From positions 1 through 47,521 of the forward strand of contig JAQUXP010000030.1 in assembly GCA_028692395.1 (NCBI GenBank): a DNA stretch of 47,521 nt, read 5' to 3'. This document shows positions 16,385 through 25,090 of this stretch, piece after piece. The DNA is from Lachnospiraceae bacterium. GTDB taxonomy: Bacteria > Bacillota > Clostridia > Lachnospirales > Lachnospiraceae. Positions within the stretch are counted from its first letter, which is position 1. Each line of letters starts with the position of its first letter. The position numbers and the translations under genes are program-made. Below the pieces are notes generated by a model. The model worked only from the letters and a program-made list of their open reading frames with translations. It was not told where the DNA came from and did not search any database.

Positions 16385-17296
16385 ATGGCAACTGCTAAAG
16401 CAAAACCAATGAAAATTAAAAACAGCACTTCAACCACAGTGTTCTACATCATCTGCTATGTGCTGATCGGATTAATTACGCTGGCCTGTCTGCTTCCCTT
16501 TATCATGCTGGTTTCCGGCTCATTTACTTCTGAGCATGCGATCCGGTTTGGCGGCTACAGTCTGCTTCCAAGGGAATTTACCACAGAAGCGTACCAGTTG
16601 ATCTTTAAAACACCTATGGCAGTTATAAAGGCATATGGGGTTTCAATCTTTATCACTGTGGCAGGAACCGCAGCAGGACTTATTCTTACAACTATGACTG
16701 CTTACGTTATCAGCAGAAAGGATTTTAAGTACAGAAATGCACTGTCATTCTTCTTTTACTTTACAACGTTGTTTAATGGTGGTATGGTTTGCACCTATAT
16801 TTTCTACATACAGTATCTGCACTTAAAGGACAGCTACTGGGCACTGATTCTGCCGGCAATGTTTAATGTGTTTTATCTGTTGATTATGAGGACCTTTGTT
16901 TCGTCAATCCCCATGGCACTGATAGAATCGGCAAAGATTGACGGTGCAGGAGAGTTTCGAACATTTTTCAGCATTGTATTACCGCTTTTGAAATCAGGAA
17001 TGGCAACAATTGGTCTGTTCCTGGCTCTGGGTTACTGGAATGACTGGTATAATGCCATGCTTTACATTAACTCGGAGGATAAGTACCCACTGCAGTATAT
17101 GCTTTACAGTCTGTTGCAGAAAACACAGGCAATGGCAGCTATTGCAAGCCAGGCAAATGTTCAGCTTACCGATATACCAACAAACTCACTGAAGCTTGCC
17201 ATGGCAGTAGTCGCAACCGGACCGATTATTCTGGTTTATCCGTTTGTGCAGAAATACTTTGTTAAGGGCGTTACAATCGGTTCCGTAAAAGGATGA
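16385..17296 (+). CDS. ABC sugar transporter permease, LplC/YtcP type
   Basis: The protein has 303 residues with six predicted membrane segments. The EAA-type loop is ESAKIDGAGEFRTFFSIVLP, and the C-terminal end KGVTIGSVKG is typical of LplC permeases. It pairs with the preceding LplB-type protein to form the channel. The start ATG 16385 has GAAGGGAGAG upstream. The binding-protein gene starts about 40 bases after its stop. Confidence 0.92.
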   Translation: MATAKAKPMKIKNSTSTTVFYIICYVLIGLITLACLLPFIMLVSGSFTSEHAIRFGGYSLLPREFTTEAYQLIFKTPMAVIKAYGVSIFITVAGTAAGLILTTMTAYVISRKDFKYRNALSFFFYFTTLFNGGMVCTYIFYIQYLHLKDSYWALILPAMFNVFYLLIMRTFVSSIPMALIESAKIDGAGEFRTFFSIVLPLLKSGMATIGLFLALGYWNDWYNAMLYINSEDKYPLQYMLYSLLQKTQAMAAIASQANVQLTDIPTNSLKLAMAVVATGPIILVYPFVQKYFVKGVTIGSVKG

Positions 17297-17337
17297 TATA
17301 TCCGATTGCAGGCATAGAAAAAAGGAGGAAAAGAATT

Positions 17338-18885
17338 ATGAAACGAAAAGGACTTAGAAAAGCTCTGGCAGCAGCGATGGCGATGGCTCTTGCTGCAGGC
17401 ACAATGAGCGGATGCGGAAGTGCACCGGCGAAAGAAAACAACGCAGCAGCAGAGGGTACCAGCACATCTCAGGCTACATCAGCAGCAGCTGGAAAACTGG
17501 ATACCTCGAAAGAAGTAGAGCTTGTTATGTATGTCATCAGTGACCGTCCGGCAGGACAGGATGCAGTTGACGAGAACCTGAACAAGCTGTTAAAGGAAAA
17601 ACTGAACTGTACACTTAAGATCAACTGGATTGGATGGGCAGAATATGCCAACAAATATCCACTGTTATTCACTTCAGGAGAACAGTTTGATATGGCATAC
17701 AGCGCAACCTGGCTGAACTTTGTATCATTGGCACAGAAGGGTGCATTCAAGAGTCTCGATGAGCTCTGGCCAACCTACGCACCAAATAACTTTGCTGCAA
17801 CAAGCGAAGAAGCAAAACAGCAGGCAACCATATCGGATCATTACTACTGTGTACCGGCTCTTCATGCAACTTACAATGCATATGGTCCTCTTTACCGTAC
17901 CGACATCATGGAGGGAACGGACTGGGATGGAAAGATGGAAACATTTGATGATATTGAAAAATACTGTGATATCGTAAAAGAGACACATCCGGAGATGGAG
18001 CCTATTGACCAGTATTCTACAGCACCTGAGCTTCAGTATCTGTACATGAAGTCCCAGGGAATGGCAGAGCTGTCCAATGGTGTCAGATATCTGTGGTATG
18101 ATCCAAGCGAAGAAAATCCAAAGGTATTTTCAAATTATGATTACGAAGGAACTCCTGCATTCCTTGATAAAATGGCTACCTGGAATCAAAAAGGATTCTT
18201 CTCAAAATCAGCACTGTCTGATACAGACAGCACAAAGATTCAAAATGGTAAAGCAGCTCTGAAGATTCATAACACAGAGACTTACAAAGGACTGGCTATA
18301 TCTCATCCGGAGTACAAGCTTGCATACAGCAACATGGAGAAGAGCGTAGCTCATCTTCCCTATACACAGGATTGTATGACAATTTCCAACAACTCCAAGA
18401 ATCCGGAACGTGCGATGGCATTCTGGGAGCTTCTGACCAGCGATCAGGAAGTATATGATGCATTTATGTATGGTGTTGAGGGTACAAGCTACAAACTGAA
18501 TGATAAAGGTCAGTTTGAGATCACAGATCCTGATGTATATAATACCAATGCAATGTGGGCTGGCGTAACAGATTCCCTGAACCGTGATCAGAACGGAACA
18601 CCTGATTCATATACAACCATGATTGACGGATTTGAGGCAGGAATCAAGTCTGGAGAAGGAAAAGAGAAATACGTTGGATTTACCTTTGATACTTCTGGCG
18701 TTGAAACTGAAATCGCAGCCTGCGGCAATGTTCAGCAGCAGTACTGGTGGCCGCTGGAGCTTGGATATACCGATGCTTCCACAGCACTGGCAGATTATCA
18801 GTCTAAGATGGAAACAGCAGGAATTGACAAGATTAAAGAAGAAGCACAGAAACAGCTGGATGCATTCGTAGCATCTCAGAAGTAA
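17338..18885 (+). CDS. Extracellular solute-binding lipoprotein, LplA type (DUF3502 C-terminus)
   Basis: ATG 17338 follows AAAGGAGG, giving 515 residues. A signal peptide (about 1-25) ends at a lipobox TMSGC with C26 as the lipidated residue. A Ser/Ala/Thr-rich linker comes next, then a large type 1 solute-binding fold. The end (YVGFTFDTSGVE to the C-terminus) resembles DUF3502 of LplA-like proteins. It would capture oligosaccharides for the two permeases. Gene order permease-permease-binding protein is usual for this class. No polysaccharide hydrolase follows; instead a convergent repeat element and murG do. Confidence 0.92.
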   Translation: MKRKGLRKALAAAMAMALAAGTMSGCGSAPAKENNAAAEGTSTSQATSAAAGKLDTSKEVELVMYVISDRPAGQDAVDENLNKLLKEKLNCTLKINWIGWAEYANKYPLLFTSGEQFDMAYSATWLNFVSLAQKGAFKSLDELWPTYAPNNFAATSEEAKQQATISDHYYCVPALHATYNAYGPLYRTDIMEGTDWDGKMETFDDIEKYCDIVKETHPEMEPIDQYSTAPELQYLYMKSQGMAELSNGVRYLWYDPSEENPKVFSNYDYEGTPAFLDKMATWNQKGFFSKSALSDTDSTKIQNGKAALKIHNTETYKGLAISHPEYKLAYSNMEKSVAHLPYTQDCMTISNNSKNPERAMAFWELLTSDQEVYDAFMYGVEGTSYKLNDKGQFEITDPDVYNTNAMWAGVTDSLNRDQNGTPDSYTTMIDGFEAGIKSGEGKEKYVGFTFDTSGVETEIAACGNVQQQYWWPLELGYTDASTALADYQSKMETAGIDKIKEEAQKQLDAFVASQK

Positions 18886-18888
18886 TTA

Positions 18889-19003
18889 AAAGTCCAAGAG
18901 TATACAAAAAAGAATAGATTTTGCGTTGTAAGTATGCAGCACACTGTTTGAGTAAAACAAGTTTGTGCTGCATACTTACGTTTTTAGCAAAATCTATTCT
19001 TTT
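18889..19003. repeat. Long palindromic repeat element, copy 1
   Basis: AAAAGAATAGATTTTGC (18908-18924) is perfectly inverted at 18987-19003. Inside, GTAAGTATGCAGCACA (18928-18943) is perfectly inverted at 18964-18979. A near-identical core lies at 21971-22102 in the opposite orientation. Sitting between convergent genes, it would fold as a terminator for both strands. Its right arm supplies the last codons and stop of murG. Confidence 0.85.
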
Positions 19004-20061
19004 GCGTATTCCTCGATCATATGGATAATCAGTGCGATGGAATCTGTGTGGCCGCTGTTTTTCATAGCCTCCTGATAGGCTTTGCGGTTTGCATAAAGCT
19101 CATGTATGGATGCAGACAGCTTTTCGGGGGTAACTTCTTCCTCTTCAAGTACCATGCTGTAGCCCTGTTTCTCGAAGGAGCGGGCATTCAGAATCTGATC
19201 ACCACGGCTGGCATTTGCAGACAGGGGGATGAGAAGGTTAGGCTTTGCAAGGGAGCTGATCTCACAGATGGCATTTGCACCGGCCCGTGAGATTACAACA
19301 TCCGCAAGGGCGAAGAGATCTGCCAGTTCTTTCTTGATGTACTCATACTGTACATAGCCTGGGGTTCCAATCAAAGATTCGTCTGTTTTGTCTTTTCCAC
19401 AGAGATGCACCACCTGAAAATCCTTCAGCAGTTCGGGCAGAATACTGCGGACGGCAGTATTGACAACTACAGAACCAAGACTTCCTCCGATGACCATGAC
19501 AACCGGTTTGTCAGCGGTGAAGCCACAAAATTCCAGTGCTCTTTTCCTGTCACCGGTAAGCAGCTCCTCACGAATAGGCGTTCCGGTGAGGACGGCTTTT
19601 TCTTTTGGAAGACAGTCGACGGTCTCTGGAAAGTTACAGCAGACCTTTACGGCAGAGGGGATACAGAGCTTATTTGCCAATCCCGGAGTCATGTCAGACT
19701 CATGGATAATTGCAGGAATTTTGCACTTCTTTGCAGCCATGACGACAGGAACACTGACAAAACCGCCTTTCGAAAAAACAACATCTGGCTTTAACTTCTT
19801 CATCAGTTTTTTTGCTTCAGAAAAACCCTTGAGAACTCGAAATGGATCCGAAAAGTTTTTTGCGGAAAAATAGCGGCGCAATTTTCCGGAGGAAATTCCA
19901 TAATAAGAAATCCCCATTTCTTCAATCAGTTTTTTTTCCATTCCCTCATAAGAGCCAATATAAGAAATCTGATATCCCAGCTTTTGCAGATGCGGAATCA
20001 GAGCCATATTCGGGGTAACGTGTCCGGCAGTACCGCCGCCAGTGAGAACAATATGTTTCAT
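18994..20061 (-). CDS. murG: UDP-GlcNAc:lipid I N-acetylglucosaminyltransferase MurG
   Basis: The protein has 355 residues, the normal length. The N-terminal GGGTAGHVTPN loop is the MurG signature that binds lipid I. The middle IGGSLGSVVVN begins the UDP-binding half, and SRAGANAICEI is the donor-site motif. It makes lipid II on the inner face of the membrane. Here it stands alone rather than in the dcw cluster. Its final codons, AYAKE-like GCAAAAGAA plus the stop TAG, lie inside the repeat at 18889-19003, so the C-terminal end was probably reset by that element. Confidence 0.95.
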   Translation of the reverse strand: MKHIVLTGGGTAGHVTPNMALIPHLQKLGYQISYIGSYEGMEKKLIEEMGISYYGISSGKLRRYFSAKNFSDPFRVLKGFSEAKKLMKKLKPDVVFSKGGFVSVPVVMAAKKCKIPAIIHESDMTPGLANKLCIPSAVKVCCNFPETVDCLPKEKAVLTGTPIREELLTGDRKRALEFCGFTADKPVVMVIGGSLGSVVVNTAVRSILPELLKDFQVVHLCGKDKTDESLIGTPGYVQYEYIKKELADLFALADVVISRAGANAICEISSLAKPNLLIPLSANASRGDQILNARSFEKQGYSMVLEEEEVTPEKLSASIHELYANRKAYQEAMKNSGHTDSIALIIHMIEEYAKE

Positions 20062-20095
20062 GGTTAGAATCTCCCTTCAGATATATATCTTGTAC

Positions 20096-20125
20096 GTAAC
20101 TGCTCAGTACCTGCTGAATAATTAC
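20096..20125. repeat. Short palindromic repeat GTAACTG...ATTAC
   Basis: GTAACTGCTCAGTACCTG followed by CTGAATAATTAC forms an imperfect palindrome. It resembles 45187-45213 (GTAACTGTTTCGTACCTG...CAGTTAC). It lies in the divergent gap between murG and the metallo-beta-lactamase gene. Confidence 0.45.
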
Positions 20126-20292
20126 TCTTGTACTATAGTATAACGTTATGAAAAGAGACGTGCAAGGATAAATTCGGAGTATTTTGTTACATTTGCCTCA
20201 AAATGAGGTATACTAATGGTAGGAATGTTTGAGAATTGCGCAGGCATGAAAATGTACATTAATTTGAATGCGAGGAAAGGCAGGTACTGTAT

Positions 20293-21894
20293 ATGCAAAT
20301 TACGTTTTTAGGTGCAACCCATGAGGTGACCGGAAGCTGTTATTATCTGGAAGCCTGTGGAAAGAAGTTTTTAGTCGACTGCGGTATGGAGCAGGGTCCC
20401 AATGTTTTTGAGAATAAACCGCTGCCTGTTTCACCGTCTTCGTTGGACTTTGTGTTGGTAACCCACGCACATATTGACCATACGGGAAGGCTCCCGGAGC
20501 TGTATGCGAAGGGCTTTCGGGGCAGTGTTTATGCAACTAATGCAACAGCGGATCTCTGTGATATTATGCTTCGTGACAGTGCCCATATTCAGATGTTTGA
20601 GGCAGAGTGGCGCACGAAGAAAAACCGTCGTGCAGGAAAACCGGATGAAGTGCCGCCTTATACCATGCAGGACGCTCTTGGCATAATTAAAAAGATAGAG
20701 GGATTTCCCTACCGGAAAATTATCACAGTTTCGGAGGGGATACAATTACGATTTGTGGATGCAGGACATCTCCTTGGTTCAGCCAGTATTGAGCTTATGC
20801 TGACGGAAGAAAATGTCACAAAGAAAATTGTATTTTCCGGAGATATCGGAAATGTGAATCAACCGCTGATCCATGACCCCACCTATATTACGGAGGCAGA
20901 TTATGTTGTCATGGAATCCACCTATGGTGACCGCAGCCACGGAGCTGTTCCGGATTATATCAGCGCCCTTTCCAATGTGATTCAAAGAACCTTTGACAGA
21001 GGTGGAAATGTTGTGATTCCCTCTTTTGCAGTGGGACGAACACAGGAAATGCTTTACTTTATACGCCAGATCAAGCAGGAAAAGCGCATTCACGGACACG
21101 ATGGTTTTCTTGTATATGTGGACAGTCCGCTGGCAGTGGAGGCAACCGAGATCTTCCAGGAGCACTATGCAGACTGTTTTGATCAGGAAGCAGCCGCTCT
21201 TGTGCATAAGGGAATTAACCCCATCCGTTTTCCTGGACTGAAGCTTTCTATTACCAGTGAAGATTCCAAGGCGATTAACTTTGACGAAACTCCCAAGGTT
21301 ATCATATCTGCAAGTGGTATGTGTGATGCCGGACGTGTAAAGCATCATCTGAAGCATAATCTCTGGAGACCGGAATGCACCATATTGTTTGTGGGATATC
21401 AGTCCGTCGGCACACCGGGGCGTGCGCTGACAGATGGAGCGGAGAGTATTAAGCTCTTTGGAGAATCTATTAAAGTAAAAGCGGAGATTCGTGAACTTCA
21501 GGGTGTCAGCGGACATGCTGATAATAAGGGACTGATGCGATGGGCGGCTGCCTATACGAAACGTCCGGATAAAGTTTTTGTAACGCATGGGGAAGATAAG
21601 GTAACAGAAATATTTGCAGAGCGGTTAAAGGAAGAGCTTCGGTATGATGCCATGGCTCCCTACAGTGGAACTGTATTTGATCTGAAAGCGGGTCAGGTAG
21701 TGGAAGCTCCGGAACCGGTACGCCTTGAGAGGGCAAAAGCAGTTAATGTGCGCAAAACTGCCATCTTTGAACGTCTTCTTGCAGCCGGCGAACGTCTTCT
21801 TGCAATCATTCGAAAAAACGAAGGTGGTGCCAACAAAGATCTGTCACGCTTTGCCGACCAGATCAACAGCCTATGTGATCATTGGGACAGATAG
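20293..21894 (+). CDS. Beta-CASP metallo-beta-lactamase (predicted RNA-processing exonuclease)
   Basis: The protein has 533 residues. THAHIDHTG (H58, H60, D62, H63) is the zinc-binding motif 2; further ligands lie in DAGHLLGSA and FSGDIGN. The beta-CASP insertion contains PSFAVGRTQEML, SASGMCDAGRVKHH and VSGHADNKGL, which are motifs of the Ysh1/CPSF-like exonuclease group. Relatives act on RNA as nucleases. A C-terminal extension of about 70 residues follows the usual end. The gene is monocistronic and stops just before a large palindromic element. Confidence 0.92.
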   Translation: MQITFLGATHEVTGSCYYLEACGKKFLVDCGMEQGPNVFENKPLPVSPSSLDFVLVTHAHIDHTGRLPELYAKGFRGSVYATNATADLCDIMLRDSAHIQMFEAEWRTKKNRRAGKPDEVPPYTMQDALGIIKKIEGFPYRKIITVSEGIQLRFVDAGHLLGSASIELMLTEENVTKKIVFSGDIGNVNQPLIHDPTYITEADYVVMESTYGDRSHGAVPDYISALSNVIQRTFDRGGNVVIPSFAVGRTQEMLYFIRQIKQEKRIHGHDGFLVYVDSPLAVEATEIFQEHYADCFDQEAAALVHKGINPIRFPGLKLSITSEDSKAINFDETPKVIISASGMCDAGRVKHHLKHNLWRPECTILFVGYQSVGTPGRALTDGAESIKLFGESIKVKAEIRELQGVSGHADNKGLMRWAAAYTKRPDKVFVTHGEDKVTEIFAERLKEELRYDAMAPYSGTVFDLKAGQVVEAPEPVRLERAKAVNVRKTAIFERLLAAGERLLAIIRKNEGGANKDLSRFADQINSLCDHWDR

Positions 21895-21904
21895 GAAAGA
21901 GGAC

Positions 21905-22170
21905 TACTGTTTAAAGGGGCTGTGGCACTACACCGCTCCCGGATGGGAGACTGCTGCCAGACACTGTTTCGGAGTCCAAGAGCATAAAAAAAAGAATAGA
22001 TTTTGCTAAAAACGTAAGTATACAGCACAAACTCGTTACACTCAAACAGTGTGCTGTATACTTACAACGCAAATTCTATTCTTTTTCTATGCTTAGGACT
22101 CCTACAAATGTGTCTGGCAGCAGTCTCCCATCCGGAAGCTAACGTAGTAGCGTAGCCCTTAAGTGGTAGT
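21905..22170. repeat. Long palindromic repeat element, copy 2 (about 265 bp)
   Basis: Nested inverted arms: a 26-bp perfect pair (21939-21964 with 22110-22135), a 15-bp pair with one bulge (21971-21985 with 22088-22102), an 18-bp pair with one mismatch (21989-22006 with 22069-22086) and a 16-bp perfect pair (22014-22029 with 22050-22065). Weaker outer pairing reaches about 21905 and 22170. The core matches 18889-19003 in opposite orientation. It fills the gap between convergent genes; no protein is encoded. Confidence 0.85.
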
Positions 22171-22205
22171 TCTTCTGTTCCAGAGAAGTCCAGGGGGTGA
22201 AACTC

Positions 22206-22442
22206 TTACAGAGCTTCTTTTAATGCCTGAGCAAGCTGGTCAGGACATGAAGTGTTTTTGAATCCACAGCGAATGCCTTCCAGTTTTGAGATGGCTTCCT
22301 TTGCGTCCATGCCTTCTACCAGTCTGCAGATTCCCTTCAGGTTTCCGTTGCAGCCACCAGTGAAGCTGACATTGTGAAGCTTGCCGTCTGTAAGATCAAA
22401 CTGAATCTGTGTAGAACAGGTTCCGTGTGTTTTGTAAACCAT
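22206..22442 (-). CDS. TSCPD-domain protein (TIGR03905-like)
   Basis: The protein has 78 residues with start ATG behind AAAGGAGG. It ends in TSCPDQLAQAL, the TSCPD motif (64-68) also found at the C-terminus of B12-type ribonucleotide reductases. Conserved cysteines C9, C31, C39 and C59 with C66 suggest metal or redox binding. Function is unknown. It stands alone, converging on the metallo-beta-lactamase gene. Confidence 0.88.
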   Translation of the reverse strand: MVYKTHGTCSTQIQFDLTDGKLHNVSFTGGCNGNLKGICRLVEGMDAKEAISKLEGIRCGFKNTSCPDQLAQALKEAL

Positions 22443-22553
22443 GAGTAAATCCTCCTTTTTCTTAAATCTGTAGAATAACTACAGTATAGCATTCAGTGGT
22501 ATTTTCGGCAATGGGTACTTGAGTGTTTTAGTCAAATATGATAAGTTGTAGTA

Positions 22554-22600
22554 GGACTGAGCATTTACTGCACAGCCCGTAAGAAAGTGAGACAAGAGTG
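22554..22600 (+). repeat. Dispersed ~48-bp hairpin repeat, copy A
   Basis: Contains ACTGCACAGCCCGTAAGAAA followed by GTGAGACAAGAGTG. Homologous copies lie at 39273-39315 (minus), 40889-40935 (plus) and 45258-45305 (minus). The first half forms a GGACTG.GCA/TGC.CAG hairpin. Confidence 0.75.
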
Positions 22601-22674
22601 CCGAAGTTCCATCTTTGAAGGAGACTTGGAATGAAGTAAGGCAGGTTCATAAAAGATACGAGGAGGATATCAGG

Positions 22675-23373
22675 ATGAAGTTAATTGGAATTATAGGTGC
22701 AATGGATGAGGAAGTTGAGAAGCTGCGGGAGCAGATGACGGAGGTTACCGTACAGGTGAAGGCCGACATGAAGTTCCAGCGGGGCAGATTAAACGGCAAA
22801 GAGGTGGTTGTTGTGCGTTCCGGAATCGGCAAGGTCAATGCAGCCATCTGTGCCCAGATTTTGGTGGACAGCTATCGTGTGGGTTATATTATCAATACCG
22901 GTATTGCCGGATCTCTGCAGCCAAAGATCAATATTGGAGACATCGTGGTTTCCACCGATGCGCTGCAGCATGACATGGATGCCACAGCCTTTGGATATTC
23001 CAGGGGACAGATTCCACGTATGGAGGTGCTGTCATTTCCGGCAGATGAAAAAATGGCTGCCCTGGCAGTTGATACCTGCAGGAAGGTGAATCCGGAAATC
23101 GAAGTCTTTACCGGAAGGGTTGTAAGCGGTGATCAGTTTATCTCGGATCGACAGGTGAAGCAGCAGATCGTTGATAACTTTGGAGGATATTGCACGGAGA
23201 TGGAGGGAGCGGCGATAGCCCAGGCAGCATATCTGAACAAGGTGCCTTATGTGGTGCTGCGTGCCATATCGGACAAAGCGGACGACAGCGCTCAGGTTGA
23301 TTATCCTACTTTCGAGAAAAAAGCGATCGAACATTGTGTGAAACTGGTAGAAAACATGATAAAAGATCTGTAA
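22675..23373 (+). CDS. mtnN: 5'-methylthioadenosine/S-adenosylhomocysteine nucleosidase
   Basis: ATG 22675 follows AGGAGG by about 10 bases, giving 232 residues. The N-terminus IGIIGAMDEEVE includes the catalytic Glu region, GIGKVNAA the phosphate-like loop, and EMEGAAIAQ the ribose-binding Glu motif; D near 205 in RAISDKAD is the proton donor. It splits MTA and SAH to adenine and the thio-ribose, in methyl-cycle recycling and AI-2 precursor formation. One of the dispersed repeats lies in its leader. Confidence 0.95.
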   Translation: MKLIGIIGAMDEEVEKLREQMTEVTVQVKADMKFQRGRLNGKEVVVVRSGIGKVNAAICAQILVDSYRVGYIINTGIAGSLQPKINIGDIVVSTDALQHDMDATAFGYSRGQIPRMEVLSFPADEKMAALAVDTCRKVNPEIEVFTGRVVSGDQFISDRQVKQQIVDNFGGYCTEMEGAAIAQAAYLNKVPYVVLRAISDKADDSAQVDYPTFEKKAIEHCVKLVENMIKDL

Positions 23374-23518
23374 AAGAAGAAAATTGTCGTGATTTGACGA
23401 ACGGTTTTTATGCAAAGAATGGCTGCAGCAGTATATAATGACAGTACCACAACCTGGTGGATAGCAACATTCCGGCAGGAGGGATGAAAAAATCCGAGCA
23501 AAGAAAGGGGTATATTAT

Positions 23519-24262
23519 ATGCTGCAGACATTCATTGATATGAAGTTATTCATATACGGCATGATAGCATTTGGTGTGGCGGGCTTATGGAGCCTGCTGG
23601 CAAGTAACCATTTTTACAATCTGGCACTGCGGGACCTGCGAAGGATGGACAAGCCGAAGGCAAAGTGGACCAGAAAAACACTGGAAGAAGGGAAAAAGCG
23701 AAAGCATCTGAAGGCAGAGTCATTTATCCGGGCACAGCTGTGGGAGGCCAGACAGACCGGGATGAGAGTATTTCGCATCCGTCAGGTCACAGAGACTTCG
23801 GTATGCGGGTGTCTGGCGCTTTTTATCCTGGGAACCTATGCGGTTTTACACTGTGAATATGCGTTGTATGTGATCTACCAGTATGCATGGATTGCGGGCT
23901 GTATTGCAGCCGGACTGGTTATGATTCGCTATTGCATGAGCATGAACGAAAAAGAAGAAGTGCTGGTGGAAGGCTGGAAGGATTATATGGAAAATTCCGC
24001 AGTCTGTGAGCCGGAGGTGGAAACTGTAAAGGAAAGTATCACGGTGCGTGACGTGTCCAAAAAGCCGGAAGACATCAAGGGACGTGCCAGAGGGAGAGCA
24101 GAACCAAAGCGGTTTCCTGTTACACCTGCACCGCAGGAGGATCAGATCTCTAAGATTGCCAATGGTATTCGGGAGTCTGCAGCGGCAGACAGCAGGTTTG
24201 CAGGAGCACTTACTCCGGAGGAAGAGAAGCTGCTTCGGGATGTCATAAGAGAATATCTGTAA
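23519..24262 (+). CDS. Uncharacterised membrane protein
   Basis: The protein has 247 residues that I do not recognise. One membrane segment spans about 9-29, a basic region follows (RRMDKPKAKWTRKTLEEGKK), then two adjacent segments (about 93-140). The C-terminal ~100 residues are charged and soluble. They include a basic proline-rich patch (RGRAEPKRFPVTPAP) and end in LTPEEEKLLRDVIREYL, a helix like those at the end of small regulatory membrane proteins. It sits just before spoVT, so a sporulation role is possible but unproven. Confidence 0.7.
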   Translation: MLQTFIDMKLFIYGMIAFGVAGLWSLLASNHFYNLALRDLRRMDKPKAKWTRKTLEEGKKRKHLKAESFIRAQLWEARQTGMRVFRIRQVTETSVCGCLALFILGTYAVLHCEYALYVIYQYAWIAGCIAAGLVMIRYCMSMNEKEEVLVEGWKDYMENSAVCEPEVETVKESITVRDVSKKPEDIKGRARGRAEPKRFPVTPAPQEDQISKIANGIRESAAADSRFAGALTPEEEKLLRDVIREYL

Positions 24263-24366
24263 CCTGTTGGAAAGCTACCATGTGGGTAACAGCATCAAAA
24301 GCGGTGGCTTATTGATGTGGTCAGAGATAGAAGCCTTTCGTTTTCGAAAACAAAAAAGAAGGATCT

Positions 24367-24413
24367 GTGCAGTGGCTGCCGGTTTTTGAGCTGGCGGCTG
24401 CTGCACTTTCTTG
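24367..24413 (+). terminator. Terminator hairpin before spoVT
   Basis: GTGCAG (24367-24372) pairs with CTGCAC (24401-24406), extended inward by GCTGCCGG with CTGGCGGC using a G-U pair, followed by a short TTTCTT. Confidence 0.5.
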
Positions 24414-24529
24414 TATGTAATTGTTTTTACCTGTCATCATGTATAATCTTCCCTCATTTCCACATAATAACAATACATGATAAACAATCTACTTGATGTT
24501 TTGGAACTGACAGGAGGAAAAAAGAATAT

Positions 24530-25081
24530 ATGAAGGCAACAGGAATCGTACGCCGCATCGATGATCTTGGAAGAATCGTGGTGCCAAAAGAGATTCGCCG
24601 CACCTTACGGGTGCGGGAGGGGGAACCCATGGAAATTTTCACTGGACGTGAGGGAGAAATTGTGTTAAAAAAATATTCTCCCATGGGAGAGCTGACCAGA
24701 TTTGCAAGGGAATACGCCCAGGTTTTGTCTCAGATGACAGGATTTTTGGTCTGTATCTCCGATCAGGACCAGATCCTGGCTGCCAGTGGTTCGGGACAAA
24801 AGGATTATGAGGGAAAAGGAATCAGTCGTGAACTGGAAGAGGCGATTGCCCAGAGAGAGACGATCAGTGTCAGTGAAAAAGAGGCGGGAAGGATTAAGAT
24901 TACCGGTGAGGATACGGGAAAAGAGAAGGTTTGTGTGATCGTTCCGATTCTGAGCCAGGGAGATGCGATAGGAGCTGTTATTCTTCTGGATACAGGAAAG
25001 CATACCAAGGTCAGCACCATGGATGATGCCAGAATCCTGGTGCAGGTGGCAGCAGGATTCCTGGGCAAACAGATGGAATAG
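24530..25081 (+). CDS. spoVT: Stage V sporulation protein T
   Basis: The protein has 183 residues, the usual length. Residues 1-50 are an AbrB-type swapped-hairpin DNA-binding domain (GIVRRIDDLGRIVVPKEIRR), and residues about 55-180 form a GAF-like domain. In Bacillus SpoVT regulates forespore genes under sigma-G. The start follows AGGAGGAAAAAAG. A TATAAT-like box lies at about 24441, but no clear sigma-G promoter could be assigned. It is strong evidence that the host forms spores. Confidence 0.95.
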   Translation: MKATGIVRRIDDLGRIVVPKEIRRTLRVREGEPMEIFTGREGEIVLKKYSPMGELTRFAREYAQVLSQMTGFLVCISDQDQILAASGSGQKDYEGKGISRELEEAIAQRETISVSEKEAGRIKITGEDTGKEKVCVIVPILSQGDAIGAVILLDTGKHTKVSTMDDARILVQVAAGFLGKQME

Positions 25082-25090
25082 CCAAATTTG

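Noticed and set aside
20779-21588. Long minus-strand open frame inside the metallo-beta-lactamase gene
   Set aside because: It is a shadow of a conserved gene on the plus strand, has no ribosome site and shows no recognisable family.
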